NCBI GenBank assembly: GCA_049323795.1
Contig: JBMOOH010000048.1
Coordinates: forward strand, 6,691-70,690
Direction of reading: 5' to 3'
Origin: JAOADN01 sp049323795
GTDB taxonomy: Bacteria > Pseudomonadota > Alphaproteobacteria > Rhodobacterales > Rhodobacteraceae
DNA length: 64,000 bases
A program made the position numbers and the translations under genes. Under the pieces are notes generated by a model that ran no database searches, was not told the origin of the DNA, and worked only from the letters and a program-made list of their open reading frames with translations. The stretch's first letter is position 1. Each line of letters opens with the position of its first letter. Positions 56,338 through 64,000 of the stretch are shown one piece after another.

Positions 56338-56357
56338 GCGTCCTGCCGTGCGCCCTT

Positions 56358-57539
56358 TCAGACGACGGCCCTTTCGAGGAACGGGCGGCGCCCGGCGATG
56401 CGCCCGGCGCCCAGCGGCGAGAGGTCGAGCGTCTGCCAGTCCCCCGTCAGCATCACCTCGGCAAGGCCCCTGCCGACGGCGGGTGACTGCTGAAGCCCGT
56501 GGCCCGAGAAGCCGCTTGCGACGAAGAGGTTCGGGAACGCCGGATGGGGCCCGAGGATCGCGTTCTGGTCGAGGCGGTTGTAATCGTAGTGTCCGACCCA
56601 GAGCCGGCGGACCCTGACCGCCGCGAAGCCGTCGGCGCGGTTCCACAGGCGCGGCCAGATCAGGTCCTCGAACTGCCCGTGGTCGGGCTCCCAGTCGTCC
56701 GGCGCGCAGGCCCGGTCGTCGTCCGGAACCGTCGCGGTGATCCAGCCGTCCTGCTCGGGGCGCATGTAGACCCCGGTATGGTCGATGATCAGCGGCGCCT
56801 CCGGGTGGCGCGCGTCCGGCGTGTCGATGACGAAGACGGTGCGCTTGCGCGGCTCGACCGGCCAGTCCTCCCCCAGCGTGGCAAGCAGCGGTGTCACCCC
56901 CGTTCCGGCGGCCAGAAGCACCTGTCCGGCCCCGACCGTGCTGCCGTCCGCCAGCGCCACCCCCGAGATCCGGCCTGACCCGGCGATCAGGCGCGTGACC
57001 TGCCCCTTGCGGAACTCGGTCCCGCGGGCCCGGGCGCCGGCGCGGAAGCCGTTCAGCAGCCCCATGTTGTCGAACCAGCCCTCGTCCCGCGGCCCAAAGC
57101 TGCCGGCAATCACGTCGTCGAGCTTCATCCAGGGGAAGCGCCGCGACAGTTCGGCGCGGCCGAGGACCTCGGTTCCCGCGCCGAGCGACCGCTGCATCGC
57201 GGCGAGTTCCTCCATCAGGGCCGCGCCCGCCTCGGTCCCGCTCAGGAAAAGATAGCCGTTCTCGCGGAAGCCGAGCGTCGGCACGCCGCCCTCGGGTCCG
57301 AGGCGGGCACCGAAGTCGCGGATGAACTCGGCGCCGAAGCGCGACACGAGCACGTTCACGGGGTTCGAGAACTGGCTCCGGACCGAGGCGACGGACAGCG
57401 CGGTTGCGGCATGGGCATAGGTCGGGTCGCGCTCGACCACCAGCACGCGGGTGGCGGGCGACATCCCCTTGATCCACCACGCCGCCGAAGCGCCGCTGGC
57501 CGCTCCGCCGACAATCACCACATCATGCACGTCCGCCAT
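56358..57539 (-). CDS. FAD-dependent oxidoreductase (DAO family)
   Basis: A 393-aa D-amino-acid-oxidase-type flavoprotein. The FAD loop is VVIVGGAASGASAAWW at the N-terminus, and the C-terminal FAD-contact region is NLFVASGFSGHGLQQSPAVG. The likely substrate is an amine or amino acid. The ATG at 57539 has AAGG upstream; an in-frame ATG at 57578 would add a Cys-rich 13-residue stretch without a ribosome site. It converges with the metallohydrolase gene. Confidence 0.88.
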   Translation of the reverse strand: MADVHDVVIVGGAASGASAAWWIKGMSPATRVLVVERDPTYAHAATALSVASVRSQFSNPVNVLVSRFGAEFIRDFGARLGPEGGVPTLGFRENGYLFLSGTEAGAALMEELAAMQRSLGAGTEVLGRAELSRRFPWMKLDDVIAGSFGPRDEGWFDNMGLLNGFRAGARARGTEFRKGQVTRLIAGSGRISGVALADGSTVGAGQVLLAAGTGVTPLLATLGEDWPVEPRKRTVFVIDTPDARHPEAPLIIDHTGVYMRPEQDGWITATVPDDDRACAPDDWEPDHGQFEDLIWPRLWNRADGFAAVRVRRLWVGHYDYNRLDQNAILGPHPAFPNLFVASGFSGHGLQQSPAVGRGLAEVMLTGDWQTLDLSPLGAGRIAGRRPFLERAVV

Positions 57540-57755
57540 GTCGCAGGCCTTGCCCTTGCAGTTGCACCGGCCCTTCATAGCAGGCCGGCGCCGGGCCGGA
57601 AGGGGGCGGCCCCCTCGACAGTGGAGCGGATGCATGGCAAGTTTCAACCGGGGATACGAAATGCCAAAGGACGTGCAACCCTGCCGCGATGCCCGCGCGG
57701 CCCCCTTCGCGCCGGACGCCCCGCCGCGTCCTCGCGGCCTGTCCGGGGGCACGGC

Positions 57756-58520
57756 ATGACCTCCGGCCTCGTGGACCATCTGGAGCGGGTTCTCGACGCG
57801 GGGTCGATCGAGGACATCTGGTCGCTCCACGTCGGCCGGATGCATGGCTACGGCTTCGAACGGCTGCTCTACGGCTTCACCCGGTTCCGGACGTCGAATT
57901 CCTTCGGCAGCATGGACGACATCCTGATCCTGTCGAACCACGACCAGGACTATCTTGACGGCTTCATCAAGGGCGGACTGTTCCACCATGCCCCGATGGT
58001 CAAGTGGGCCGCGTCGAACGAGGGCGCATGTTCCTGGCGCTGGATCGAGGAGCAGGCGCGATCGGGTGCGCTTGCGCCCTCCGAGCAGAGGGTCGTCGAC
58101 TACAACCTGCGCCACGGCGTGACCGCCGGCTACTCGATCAGCTTCCGCGACGTGTCGGTCCGGGCGAAGGGCGGCATCGGCCTTGCGGTCGGGCCGGGCC
58201 GGACGCAGGAGGACGCGGATGCGATCTGGGCCGCGCACGGCCGCGAGATCGTGCTCATCAACACCGTGACGCACCTGCGGATAACCGCGATGCCCTTCGC
58301 CTCGTCCCGCCGGCCGCTCACGCCCCGCCAGCGCGCGGCGCTGGAATGGGTCGGCGACGGAAAGACGACCCAGGACATCGCCACCATCATGGGCCTGACG
58401 CCTGCGACGGTCGAGAAACACCTTCGTCTGGCGCGCGAGGCGCTCGACGTGGACACGACCGCGCAGGCCGTCCTGAAGGCGTCGTTCCAGAACCAGATCT
58501 TCGTCCTGCCCCCGCCCTGA
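57756..58520 (+). CDS. LuxR-family regulator with autoinducer-binding domain
   Basis: A 254-aa protein. The N-terminal autoinducer-binding domain (about residues 15-165) includes YGFERLLYGF, KWAASNEGACSWRW and GVTAGYSISFRD. The C-terminal LuxR helix-turn-helix begins LTPRQRAALEWVGDGKTTQDIATIM. It fits acyl-homoserine-lactone receptors of roseobacters. No luxI is visible, but an assembly gap lies 300 bp downstream. It diverges from the FAD oxidoreductase. Confidence 0.88.
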   Translation: MTSGLVDHLERVLDAGSIEDIWSLHVGRMHGYGFERLLYGFTRFRTSNSFGSMDDILILSNHDQDYLDGFIKGGLFHHAPMVKWAASNEGACSWRWIEEQARSGALAPSEQRVVDYNLRHGVTAGYSISFRDVSVRAKGGIGLAVGPGRTQEDADAIWAAHGREIVLINTVTHLRITAMPFASSRRPLTPRQRAALEWVGDGKTTQDIATIMGLTPATVEKHLRLAREALDVDTTAQAVLKASFQNQIFVLPPP

Positions 58521-58613
58521 GCAATTGCCCGGATCGGGGTGCGGAATTCCCTACCCCCGGCACGCCGAAGGAAAAATTCTGCTGCCTCAGCGGCATGGTG
58601 GGCAGATCAGGCC

Positions 58614-58631
58614 AGGGGTAAGGTTTCCCCT
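58614..58631. promoter_or_regulatory. Lux-box-like inverted repeat
   Basis: AGGGG-N8-CCCCT forms an 18-bp interrupted palindrome 94 bp after the LuxR gene. Size and position would suit a LuxR operator of a following gene, but no consensus for this regulator is known to me. Confidence 0.3.
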
Positions 58632-58826
58632 ACTCTCCTTACGCCGCGTTAACTGGCAATCTGCCGGCGTTCCCAGAGTGGTGGCTTTGGCCAGGGAACA
58701 GGAGCCGCGGCCCGCCGGTGCATTTCCCCGGCAGCCGCGCTCTTCCGGGAAACCGGGACGGCCTGGGGGCGCTTTTCCGCCCGGCAGGTCCGCATCGGCA
58801 AGGACGCGCCCTGTCCCATCCCCAAA

Positions 58827-58836
58827 NNNNNNNNNN
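58827..58836. other. Assembly gap of ten Ns
   Basis: Ten undetermined bases in a GC-rich tract; the true gap length may differ. Confidence 0.99.
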
Positions 58837-58923
58837 GCGGCAGCGCCGCCGCCCCGCCAGGGGTGAAGGGTACGAGTGGGGGCCGCCTGCATTCCCCAGG
58901 TCAGGCGGTCATGGTGGATCGCG

Positions 58924-58947
58924 GCGGCCGGAGTGTCCACCGGCCGC
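58924..58947. terminator. Strong hairpin, possible tsf terminator
   Basis: A perfect 8-bp GC-rich stem GCGGCCGG/CCGGCCGC with an 8-base loop lies 75 bp after the tsf stop. There is no T-tract on the minus strand, so intrinsic termination is uncertain. Confidence 0.35.
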
Positions 58948-59021
58948 CCGTTTCCGTCACCGGGTCGCGCCCGGCCGGGGCGGCCGCCCTGTCGTCGGGA
59001 TCATATCATCGGGATGACGCC

Positions 59022-59918
59022 TCACGCCCCGCGCGTCCTGGCAACCTCGGCGGCGAAATCCTCTTTCTCCTTCTCGATGCCCTCGCCCACGGCGACGCGG
59101 GCAAAGCCCGTCACCTCGACGCCCGCATCCCTGGCGGCCTGCGCAACGGTGATGTCGGGGTTGATAACGAATTTCTGGCCCATCAGGGTCACGTCCTCGA
59201 GGAACTTGCCCATCCGGCCCTCGATCATCTTCTCGATCACCGCGTCGGGCTTCGGCTTGGCCGCGGCCGCGTTCTCTTCCCTGGCCTTCTGGACCTGCAC
59301 CGCCCGCTCGCGCTCGAGCACGGCCGGGTCGAGATCGGCCGCCGACAGAGCCTGCGGGGCCGCCGCCGCGATGTGCATGGCGATCTGCCTGCCGATGCCG
59401 TTGTCCCGTCCCTTCAGCGCGACGAGCACGCCGATCTTGCCCATGCCTTCTGCGGCCGCGTTGTGGACATAGTGGACGATCGAGTCGCCTTCGAGGATGT
59501 GCATCCGCCGCAGCGTCATGTTCTCGCCGATGCGGGCGATCGCCTCGGTCAGGACCGTCTCGACGGGCGTGCCGTTCAGGTGCGTGGCCTTCAGCACCTC
59601 GAGCGAATCGGCCGTGTCGAGCGCGACCCTCGCGATGTCGCGGACGAGCGCCTGGAAGTCGGCGTTCTTGGCCACGAAGTCGGTTTCCGAGTTCAGCTCG
59701 ATCGCCACTCCGCGTCCGGCCTTCACGGCGACGCCGACAAGACCTTCCGCCGCCACGCGGCCGGCCTTCTTCGCCGCCTTGGCGAGGCCCTTGGTGCGCA
59801 GCCAGTCCACCGCCGCCTCCATGTCGCCCATCGTCTCGGTCAGCGCCCTCTTGGCGTCCATCATGCCCGCGCCGGTCGACTCGCGCAGTTCCTTGACCAT
59901 TTGTGCGGTGACGGTCAT
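59022..59918 (-). CDS. tsf: Elongation factor Ts
   Basis: A 298-aa EF-Ts, the GDP-exchange factor of EF-Tu. The N-terminal UBA-like part has VKELRESTGAGMMDAKRALTE and the core has the TDFVAKN motif. It follows rpsB by about 100 bp in the standard rpsB-tsf order. Confidence 0.97.
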   Translation of the reverse strand: MTVTAQMVKELRESTGAGMMDAKRALTETMGDMEAAVDWLRTKGLAKAAKKAGRVAAEGLVGVAVKAGRGVAIELNSETDFVAKNADFQALVRDIARVALDTADSLEVLKATHLNGTPVETVLTEAIARIGENMTLRRMHILEGDSIVHYVHNAAAEGMGKIGVLVALKGRDNGIGRQIAMHIAAAAPQALSAADLDPAVLERERAVQVQKAREENAAAAKPKPDAVIEKMIEGRMGKFLEDVTLMGQKFVINPDITVAQAARDAGVEVTGFARVAVGEGIEKEKEDFAAEVARTRGA

Positions 59919-60021
59919 GTCACGTCTCCCTTTTATTCGGTCGGATGTGTCGGGCGGGGAGATCTCCCCGCCCTTGTGTCAGTCCGGTGACGGTCGGTCC
60001 GGCCGGACCTCGCGCGCGGTG

Positions 60022-60789
60022 TCAGGCGTCGGCGCGTTCGGACAGCGCCTCTTCCGCCGGCACCTCTTCCATCGCGCCGATGTCGATGCCCGCCGCGCCC
60101 ATCTGCGCCGACATGCCGTCGAGCGCGGCCCGCGCGACCAGATCGCAGTAGAGCGCGATGGCGCGTGCGGCGTCGTCATTGCCGGGGATGACGTAGGTCA
60201 CGCCCCTGGGCGAGCAGTTCGTGTCGACGACCGCGACGACCGGGATGCCCAGTTTCTGCGCCTCGAGGACGGCGAGATCCTCCTTGCCGACGTCGATGAC
60301 GAACAACAGATCCGGCAGGCCGCCCATCTCGCGGATGCCGCCGAGCGCGGCCTGCAGCTTGGCCTGCTCGCGCTCAAGGCCCAGACGCTCTTTCTTGGTC
60401 AGGCCCTCGGCACCGTTCGCCATGATCTCGTCGATCTGCTTCAGGCGGCTGATCGACTGGGACACGGTCTTCCAGTTGGTCAGCGTACCGCCGAGCCAGC
60501 GGTGGTTCATGTAATATTGCGCGCATTTCTCGGCGGCATCGGCGATGGCCTTCTGGGCCTGACGCTTGGTGCCGACGAACAGGATGCGGCCGCCCTTGGC
60601 CACCGTCTCGCGGATGACGTTCAGCGCGGCGTCCAGCAGGGGCACGGTCTGCGTCAGGTCGATGATGTGGATGCCGTTGCGGTCGCCGTAGATGTATTCG
60701 CCCATCTTCGGGTTCCAGCGCTGGGTCTGGTGGCCGTAGTGGACGCCGGCTTCCAGAAGCTGACGCATGTTGAAATCAGGCAGTGCCAT
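60022..60789 (-). CDS. rpsB: 30S ribosomal protein S2
   Basis: A 255-aa S2 protein. It starts MALPDFNMRQLLEAGVHYGH and includes QTQRWNPKMGEYIYGDRNG, FVGTKRQAQKAI, YMNHRWLGGTLTNWKT and DTNCSP. The ATG at 60789 follows AAAGGA. The promoter at 60907-60935 lies in the gap before it. Confidence 0.97.
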   Translation of the reverse strand: MALPDFNMRQLLEAGVHYGHQTQRWNPKMGEYIYGDRNGIHIIDLTQTVPLLDAALNVIRETVAKGGRILFVGTKRQAQKAIADAAEKCAQYYMNHRWLGGTLTNWKTVSQSISRLKQIDEIMANGAEGLTKKERLGLEREQAKLQAALGGIREMGGLPDLLFVIDVGKEDLAVLEAQKLGIPVVAVVDTNCSPRGVTYVIPGNDDAARAIALYCDLVARAALDGMSAQMGAAGIDIGAMEEVPAEEALSERADA

Positions 60790-60906
60790 GTCCGTTTTCC
60801 TTTCCGGTTTGGACCTAGGGCGGGGCGTCAGAGCTTGTGGCTCAACCGGCGGACCCGATGGGGATGTCTCCCCCAAAGGGCCCAGCCCCGCCTGTGAAGT
60901 GGCGCG

Positions 60907-60935
60907 CGTATAGCCGCGCGCGCACCGGAACGCAA
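60907..60935 (-). promoter_or_regulatory. rpsB-tsf promoter
   Basis: On the minus strand TTGCGT (60930-60935) and TATACG (60907-60912) are separated by 17 bp. The -10 is within a GC-rich tract where TATA stands out. It would give a leader of about 110 bases before rpsB. Confidence 0.55.
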
Positions 60936-60951
60936 GTGCTGCACTGCGGGT

Positions 60952-62502
60952 TCACCCCGCCGCCGGGATGCCGAGGCGACGCAGCGCATCCCGAATCCTG
61001 GCATGCACATCCACCTGCGCCGTGGGTACCGATTGCAGATACATCGACACCGTTATTTCCGGCACCGCACTGCGCAGGGTCTCGGCGAACTGCAGGGCCT
61101 GGACATGGTCGCCGGCCAGCTCGCAAGCCGCAGCGGCCAGGCACAGGAGATTGGCGTGGGTCGGGGAATGGCGCGCCGCCTTCATCACCCAGTCGCGCGC
61201 GGTCGCGAAGTCGCCCTCGGCCAGATAAGATATGGCCCGCGCCGTCAGCATCGGCCCCATCATCGGGTCCAGCGGGCTGAGACGCAGCGCCAGGTCCAGG
61301 CCGGCCCGCGCCCGCTCCGACCTGCCGGCAAAGGCGTCGATCATGCCGCGGGTATAATGGCCCTTGGAATAGCTGGGGCTGAGCTGGATGGCGCGGTCAT
61401 ACCAGACCAGCCCGGCATCCGGGTTGCCGGCCAACCAGTGCCACCGGCCCATGACCATGTTGGCAAAGGGGTCCAATGGGTCAAGCTCGAACGCCCGTTC
61501 GGCCAGGCTTCGCACATCGTCCTGGGCCTTCGCGCGGTCGCTCCGAAACCACTGGACCCCATCCTGAAAGCGGGTAAAGGCACGGGCGGCATAGGCCACG
61601 GCAAAGCCCGGGTCCAGCGTGGTGGCACGTTCAAGCAGGGTGCTGGCGATGGCATTGTCATGGGCGTTGTAGCGGTGCAGGTGGCTCATGCCCAGGTGAT
61701 AGGCACCCCAGGCATCCAGCGCCTCGGTCGGCTTGCCGCGCGCCGCCATGGCCTCGGCCTGCGGGATCTGCAGATCCAGCGCGCCGACCACGGCGTCGAC
61801 GATGCCTTGCCTCGCCTCATGCAGGTCATCGAAGTGCGGGGTAAAGCGGTCGGCCCAGACCACGGCCCCGGTGCCGGTGTCGATCAGCGTCACCGCCACG
61901 ATCAGCCGCGCCCCGGACAGTTCCACCCGCCCGGTCAGCGCATAGCCCGCCCCCAGCACCCGGCGCATGGCATCCAGGTCCACCCCCTCCTGGCGGAAGC
62001 GAAAGCTTGATTCGCGTGCGATCACCCGCAGCCAGCGCAGCCGCGAGAGCGAGGCGATGATCTCATCGGCCAGCCCGTCGCCGACCTGCACGCCGCCCTC
62101 TGCCTGCGCCAGCGGCAGCACGGCGATCGTGGGCCGCTGACCCTTGCCATCCGCTGCGGGTTCCGCAGGTTGCACGACGGTCGAGGCATCGACCCGCCGC
62201 TCCACCTTTGCCACGAAGCGGTGACCAAGCCCGTGCAGGGTGCGGATCACCGCCTGGCGGTCGCCGTCATCGCCCACGGCCTTGCGGGCCAGCTTCAGCG
62301 CGGTCGACACGGCGGCATCCGACACGAAGCGCCCGCCCCAGATCAGCGCGATCATCTCTTCGCGCGACACCACGCGCTCGTGGTTTTCGACCAAGAGGCG
62401 CAGGACCGCATAGGCCTTGGGCTCCAGCCGCACCGGGCCGTCCGGTCCGACAAGTTCGGCACGGTCCGGGAAAAGGGCATAGGCGCCAAAGACGTGATGC
62501 AT
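60952..62502 (-). CDS. Winged-helix / TolB-like / TPR transcriptional regulator
   Basis: A 516-aa CadC-like regulator. The N-terminal OmpR/PhoB-type DNA-binding domain spans about residues 1-105 (LEPKAYAVLRLLVENHERVVSREEMI, with ALKLARKAVGDDGDRQAVI). A TolB-N-like segment (about 125-235; PTIAVLPLAQAEGG) follows, then TPR-like helical repeats to the end. No clear membrane helix separates the halves. It faces the 84-aa gene at 62675 and may regulate it through the shared 172-bp region. Confidence 0.88.
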   Translation of the reverse strand: MHHVFGAYALFPDRAELVGPDGPVRLEPKAYAVLRLLVENHERVVSREEMIALIWGGRFVSDAAVSTALKLARKAVGDDGDRQAVIRTLHGLGHRFVAKVERRVDASTVVQPAEPAADGKGQRPTIAVLPLAQAEGGVQVGDGLADEIIASLSRLRWLRVIARESSFRFRQEGVDLDAMRRVLGAGYALTGRVELSGARLIVAVTLIDTGTGAVVWADRFTPHFDDLHEARQGIVDAVVGALDLQIPQAEAMAARGKPTEALDAWGAYHLGMSHLHRYNAHDNAIASTLLERATTLDPGFAVAYAARAFTRFQDGVQWFRSDRAKAQDDVRSLAERAFELDPLDPFANMVMGRWHWLAGNPDAGLVWYDRAIQLSPSYSKGHYTRGMIDAFAGRSERARAGLDLALRLSPLDPMMGPMLTARAISYLAEGDFATARDWVMKAARHSPTHANLLCLAAAACELAGDHVQALQFAETLRSAVPEITVSMYLQSVPTAQVDVHARIRDALRRLGIPAAG

Positions 62503-62624
62503 CCTGAAATGTCCCGTTGCCCCCGTCAGGGTTGCGCCACCCTTCCCCGCAGATCAAGTGCCATCGGCAAAGCCCGCAAATCCCCGTGCAATCCCCACAT
62601 GTCCCGCATCCGTCAATCAAGCAC

Positions 62625-62649
62625 CATTCGGGGGTTGCTGCATTCGGGG
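62625..62649. repeat. Direct repeat CATTCGGGG x2 upstream of the 84-aa gene
   Basis: CATTCGGGG occurs at 62625-62633 and 62641-62649, 16 bp apart start to start, in the divergent region. Such tandem sites suit OmpR-type winged-helix dimers, here perhaps the protein at 60952-62502. No target is proven. Confidence 0.35.
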
Positions 62650-62674
62650 ACCATCGCAACCGAGGGAGACCGCC

Positions 62675-62929
62675 ATGACCCGTCTTGCCCAGGCCACCGC
62701 CTTCGACATCGCGACCACCCCGTCCGCCGGCCCCGGTCTCATCGACCGCGTCCGCCGCCATTTCGCCCGCGTCGAGACCGCCATGGCCGGCCAGTCCGGC
62801 CTGTCCGCGATCCGGCCCGAAACGCTTCGCGATACCGGGCTGCCGGCCGAAGAGCTGACCGGCGTGCGGGCCCATGACCCCGACCTGCCCTTCTTCCTGC
62901 AATCGGGCTTCGGTCGCGGCGCGCGGTGA
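62675..62929 (+). CDS. Small DUF1127-like protein
   Basis: An 84-aa soluble protein. The C-terminal half reads SAIRPETLRDTGLPAEEL, resembling the L-x-DIGL motif of DUF1127/YjiS proteins, which are small and often stress- or phosphate-linked. GAGGGAG lies seven bases before the ATG, supporting expression. It diverges from the winged-helix/TPR regulator. Function is not known. Confidence 0.65.
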   Translation: MTRLAQATAFDIATTPSAGPGLIDRVRRHFARVETAMAGQSGLSAIRPETLRDTGLPAEELTGVRAHDPDLPFFLQSGFGRGAR

Positions 62930-62956
62930 TGCTCGGCCCTTGTCGCGGCGGCATCC

Positions 62957-63853
62957 ATGCGCAACAAGTCAGCCATGACGCCCGACATACTCTGCATCGG
63001 TTCGGTGCTCTGGGACATCATCGGCCGGACGCCCGCGCCGATGCAGCCGGGCGAAGACCTGCCGGGGCGCATCACGCGCGAACCCGGCGGGGTTGCGCTG
63101 AACATCGCGCTGACGCTCGCGCGCCTCGGGCTGCGGCCGGCCGTCCTGACCGCCATCGGGCGCGATTCTGCCGGTGACGACCTGATCGCCGCGCTGGCGC
63201 GGGCCGGGATCGACTGTTCCCACGCCTTTCGCCCCGACCATCTGCCGACCGACTGCTATCTGGCGATCGAGGGGGCCAACGGCCTGATCGCGGCCATCGC
63301 CGATGCCCACAGCCTCGAAGCCGCTGGCGACCGCATTCTGGCACCCCTGGCCGACGGGCGGTTCGGTACGGCCGCCGCGCCCTGGGCGGGGACCGTCGCG
63401 CTCGACGGCAACCTGACGGCGGCGCTCCTGGCCGGGATCGCGCGCTCGCCGCTCTTTGCCGCAGCCGACCTGCGGGTCGCACCCGCCTCGCCGGGCAAGG
63501 CCGAGCGGCTGCGGCCGCTGCTCGGCGTCCCTGCGGTCACGCTCTACCTGAACCTGGAAGAGGCCGGCCTCATTGCCGGGCAGAGCTTCAGGTCGGCAGA
63601 GGCGGCCGCGGCCGGGCTGGTCGCCGCAGGTGCGATGCGGGCGCTCGTGACCGACGGGGCGCGCGGCGCGGCGGACGCAACGGCCGTCGGCGTGCGCGCG
63701 GCGGTGCCGCCGGCGGTGACGCAGGTCCGGGTGACGGGGGCGGGAGACACCTTCATGGCGGCGCACATCGCGGCCGAACGCCGCGGCGCGGACGCGGATG
63801 CGGCCCTGCGCGCGGGACTCGAGGCGGCGGCACGGCATGTCGCCGGACTCTGA
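62957..63853 (+). CDS. PfkB-family carbohydrate kinase (pseudouridine-kinase-like)
   Basis: A 298-aa ribokinase-fold protein. The N-terminal signature region is DILCIGSVLWDIIGRT with GGVALNIALTLARLG, and the ATP/anion-hole motif is VRVTGAGDTFMAAH holding the catalytic Asp. It is reminiscent of alphaproteobacterial pseudouridine kinases (PsuK), normally beside psuG, which is not in the window. An alternative ATG lies at 62975. The stop lies within a 12-bp tandem repeat. Confidence 0.85.
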   Translation: MRNKSAMTPDILCIGSVLWDIIGRTPAPMQPGEDLPGRITREPGGVALNIALTLARLGLRPAVLTAIGRDSAGDDLIAALARAGIDCSHAFRPDHLPTDCYLAIEGANGLIAAIADAHSLEAAGDRILAPLADGRFGTAAAPWAGTVALDGNLTAALLAGIARSPLFAAADLRVAPASPGKAERLRPLLGVPAVTLYLNLEEAGLIAGQSFRSAEAAAAGLVAAGAMRALVTDGARGAADATAVGVRAAVPPAVTQVRVTGAGDTFMAAHIAAERRGADADAALRAGLEAAARHVAGL

Positions 63854-63877
63854 GCCGGACTCTGAGCCGGACTCTGA
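63842..63877. repeat. Three perfect 12-bp repeats spanning the kinase stop codon
   Basis: GCCGGACTCTGA occurs three times in a row. The TGA of the first copy is the stop of the PfkB-family kinase, so further copies are untranslated duplicates. Confidence 0.92.
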
Positions 63878-63881
63878 CCGC

Positions 63882-64000
63882 TCAGTCCCCGGCTGCCAGC
63901 CCCGGGAGACCCGCCTGCACCCGCCCGCCCGGACGGCCGGCGAAGGTCGCCTGTCCGGCGGCGGCCTCCTGCGCCTCCTCGGCGGAGCCAGCCGGCGACC
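63882..64000 (-). CDS. Possible 3' end of a minus-strand gene (partial)
   Basis: A frame open from the window edge to a TGA at 63882-63884 gives about 39 residues rich in Ala, Glu, Gln and Gly (SAEEAQEAAAGQATFAGRPG). It is too short to identify. It converges with the kinase gene, which is a plausible layout. Confidence 0.25.
   Translation of the reverse strand, partial: SPAGSAEEAQEAAAGQATFAGRPGGRVQAGLPGLAAGD

Larger units (their letters stand above)
58521..59021. other. 500-bp gene-free stretch with assembly gap
   Basis: I see no credible gene here. It holds the inverted repeat at 58614-58631, ten Ns at 58827-58836, and a strong hairpin at 58924-58947. The order of LuxR and tsf across the gap should be treated with care. 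Confidence 0.6.

Noticed and set aside
57540..57578. Cys-rich N-terminal extension of the FAD oxidoreductase as a metal site
   Set aside because: The upstream ATG lacks a ribosome site, and the FAD-binding strand starts normally from the ATG at 57539.
58636..58650. CtrA box after the LuxR gene (TTAC and TTAAC)
   Set aside because: The spacer is six bases, not seven, and the first half is TTAC.
58525..58866. A plus-strand frame after the LuxR gene as a luxI candidate
   Set aside because: It runs through the Ns and has no acyl-homoserine-lactone synthase motif.

Overview
The window reads as chromosomal DNA of a high-GC alphaproteobacterium, most likely Rhodobacterales (Rhodobacter/Paracoccus/roseobacter type). 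Supporting signs are an RTX-repeat protein ending in a Hint domain, a cckA with a CtrA-type box upstream, a recA with a GAAC-N7-GAAC SOS box, long alphaproteobacterial PstC and PstA, and a complete glg operon. No rRNA, tRNA, CRISPR array, transposase or phage genes were seen. There is one 10-N assembly gap at 58827-58836.

Layout. 1-2037: 3' part of a Ca-binding repeat/Hint protein. 2039-10364: minus-strand genes for a TetR regulator with PPK2, an alpha/beta hydrolase, a MetA-family homoserine acyltransferase, a P-loop protein, two DMT exporters, a FadL-like porin and a class I amidotransferase. 10514-15641: guaB, rsmB and the hybrid kinase cckA. 16079-21614: sulfotransferase, SOS-controlled recA, a small NTF2-like protein, alaS and a DUF1330 protein. 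21820-29187: the phosphate regulon phoR, pstSCAB, phoU, phoB, with a three-repeat Pho box before pstS. 29305-42325: glycogen synthesis and breakdown (glgP, glgB, glgC, glgA, glgX, pgm) plus a GH13 alpha-glucosidase.

42315-54419 is the most interesting region. A divergent amino-sugar locus pairs a left arm (murQ, CUT1 sugar ABC transporter, two Gfo/Idh dehydrogenases, a ThuA-like protein) with a right arm (BadF/BadG kinase, GntR/HutC regulator, SIS-domain deaminase, nagA). Together these could import a MurNAc/GlcNAc-type sugar, phosphorylate it, remove lactate, deacetylate and deaminate it to fructose-6-phosphate. Both divergent promoters carry GGTAT direct repeats with an exact 11-bp period. 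Separately, glgP and thuA have near-identical promoters with the same CAAAGCGCTTTG operator, which ties glycogen turnover to the ThuA/oxidoreductase arm.

54548-64000: rpe, a persulfide-dioxygenase-like metallohydrolase, an FAD oxidoreductase, a LuxR-type regulator without a visible luxI, the assembly gap, tsf and rpsB, a winged-helix/TPR regulator facing an 84-aa protein, and a PfkB-family kinase. Perfect short tandem duplications recur through the window (RTX gene, pstC, the region after cckA, the 5' end of a Gfo/Idh gene, the 3' ends of two genes).
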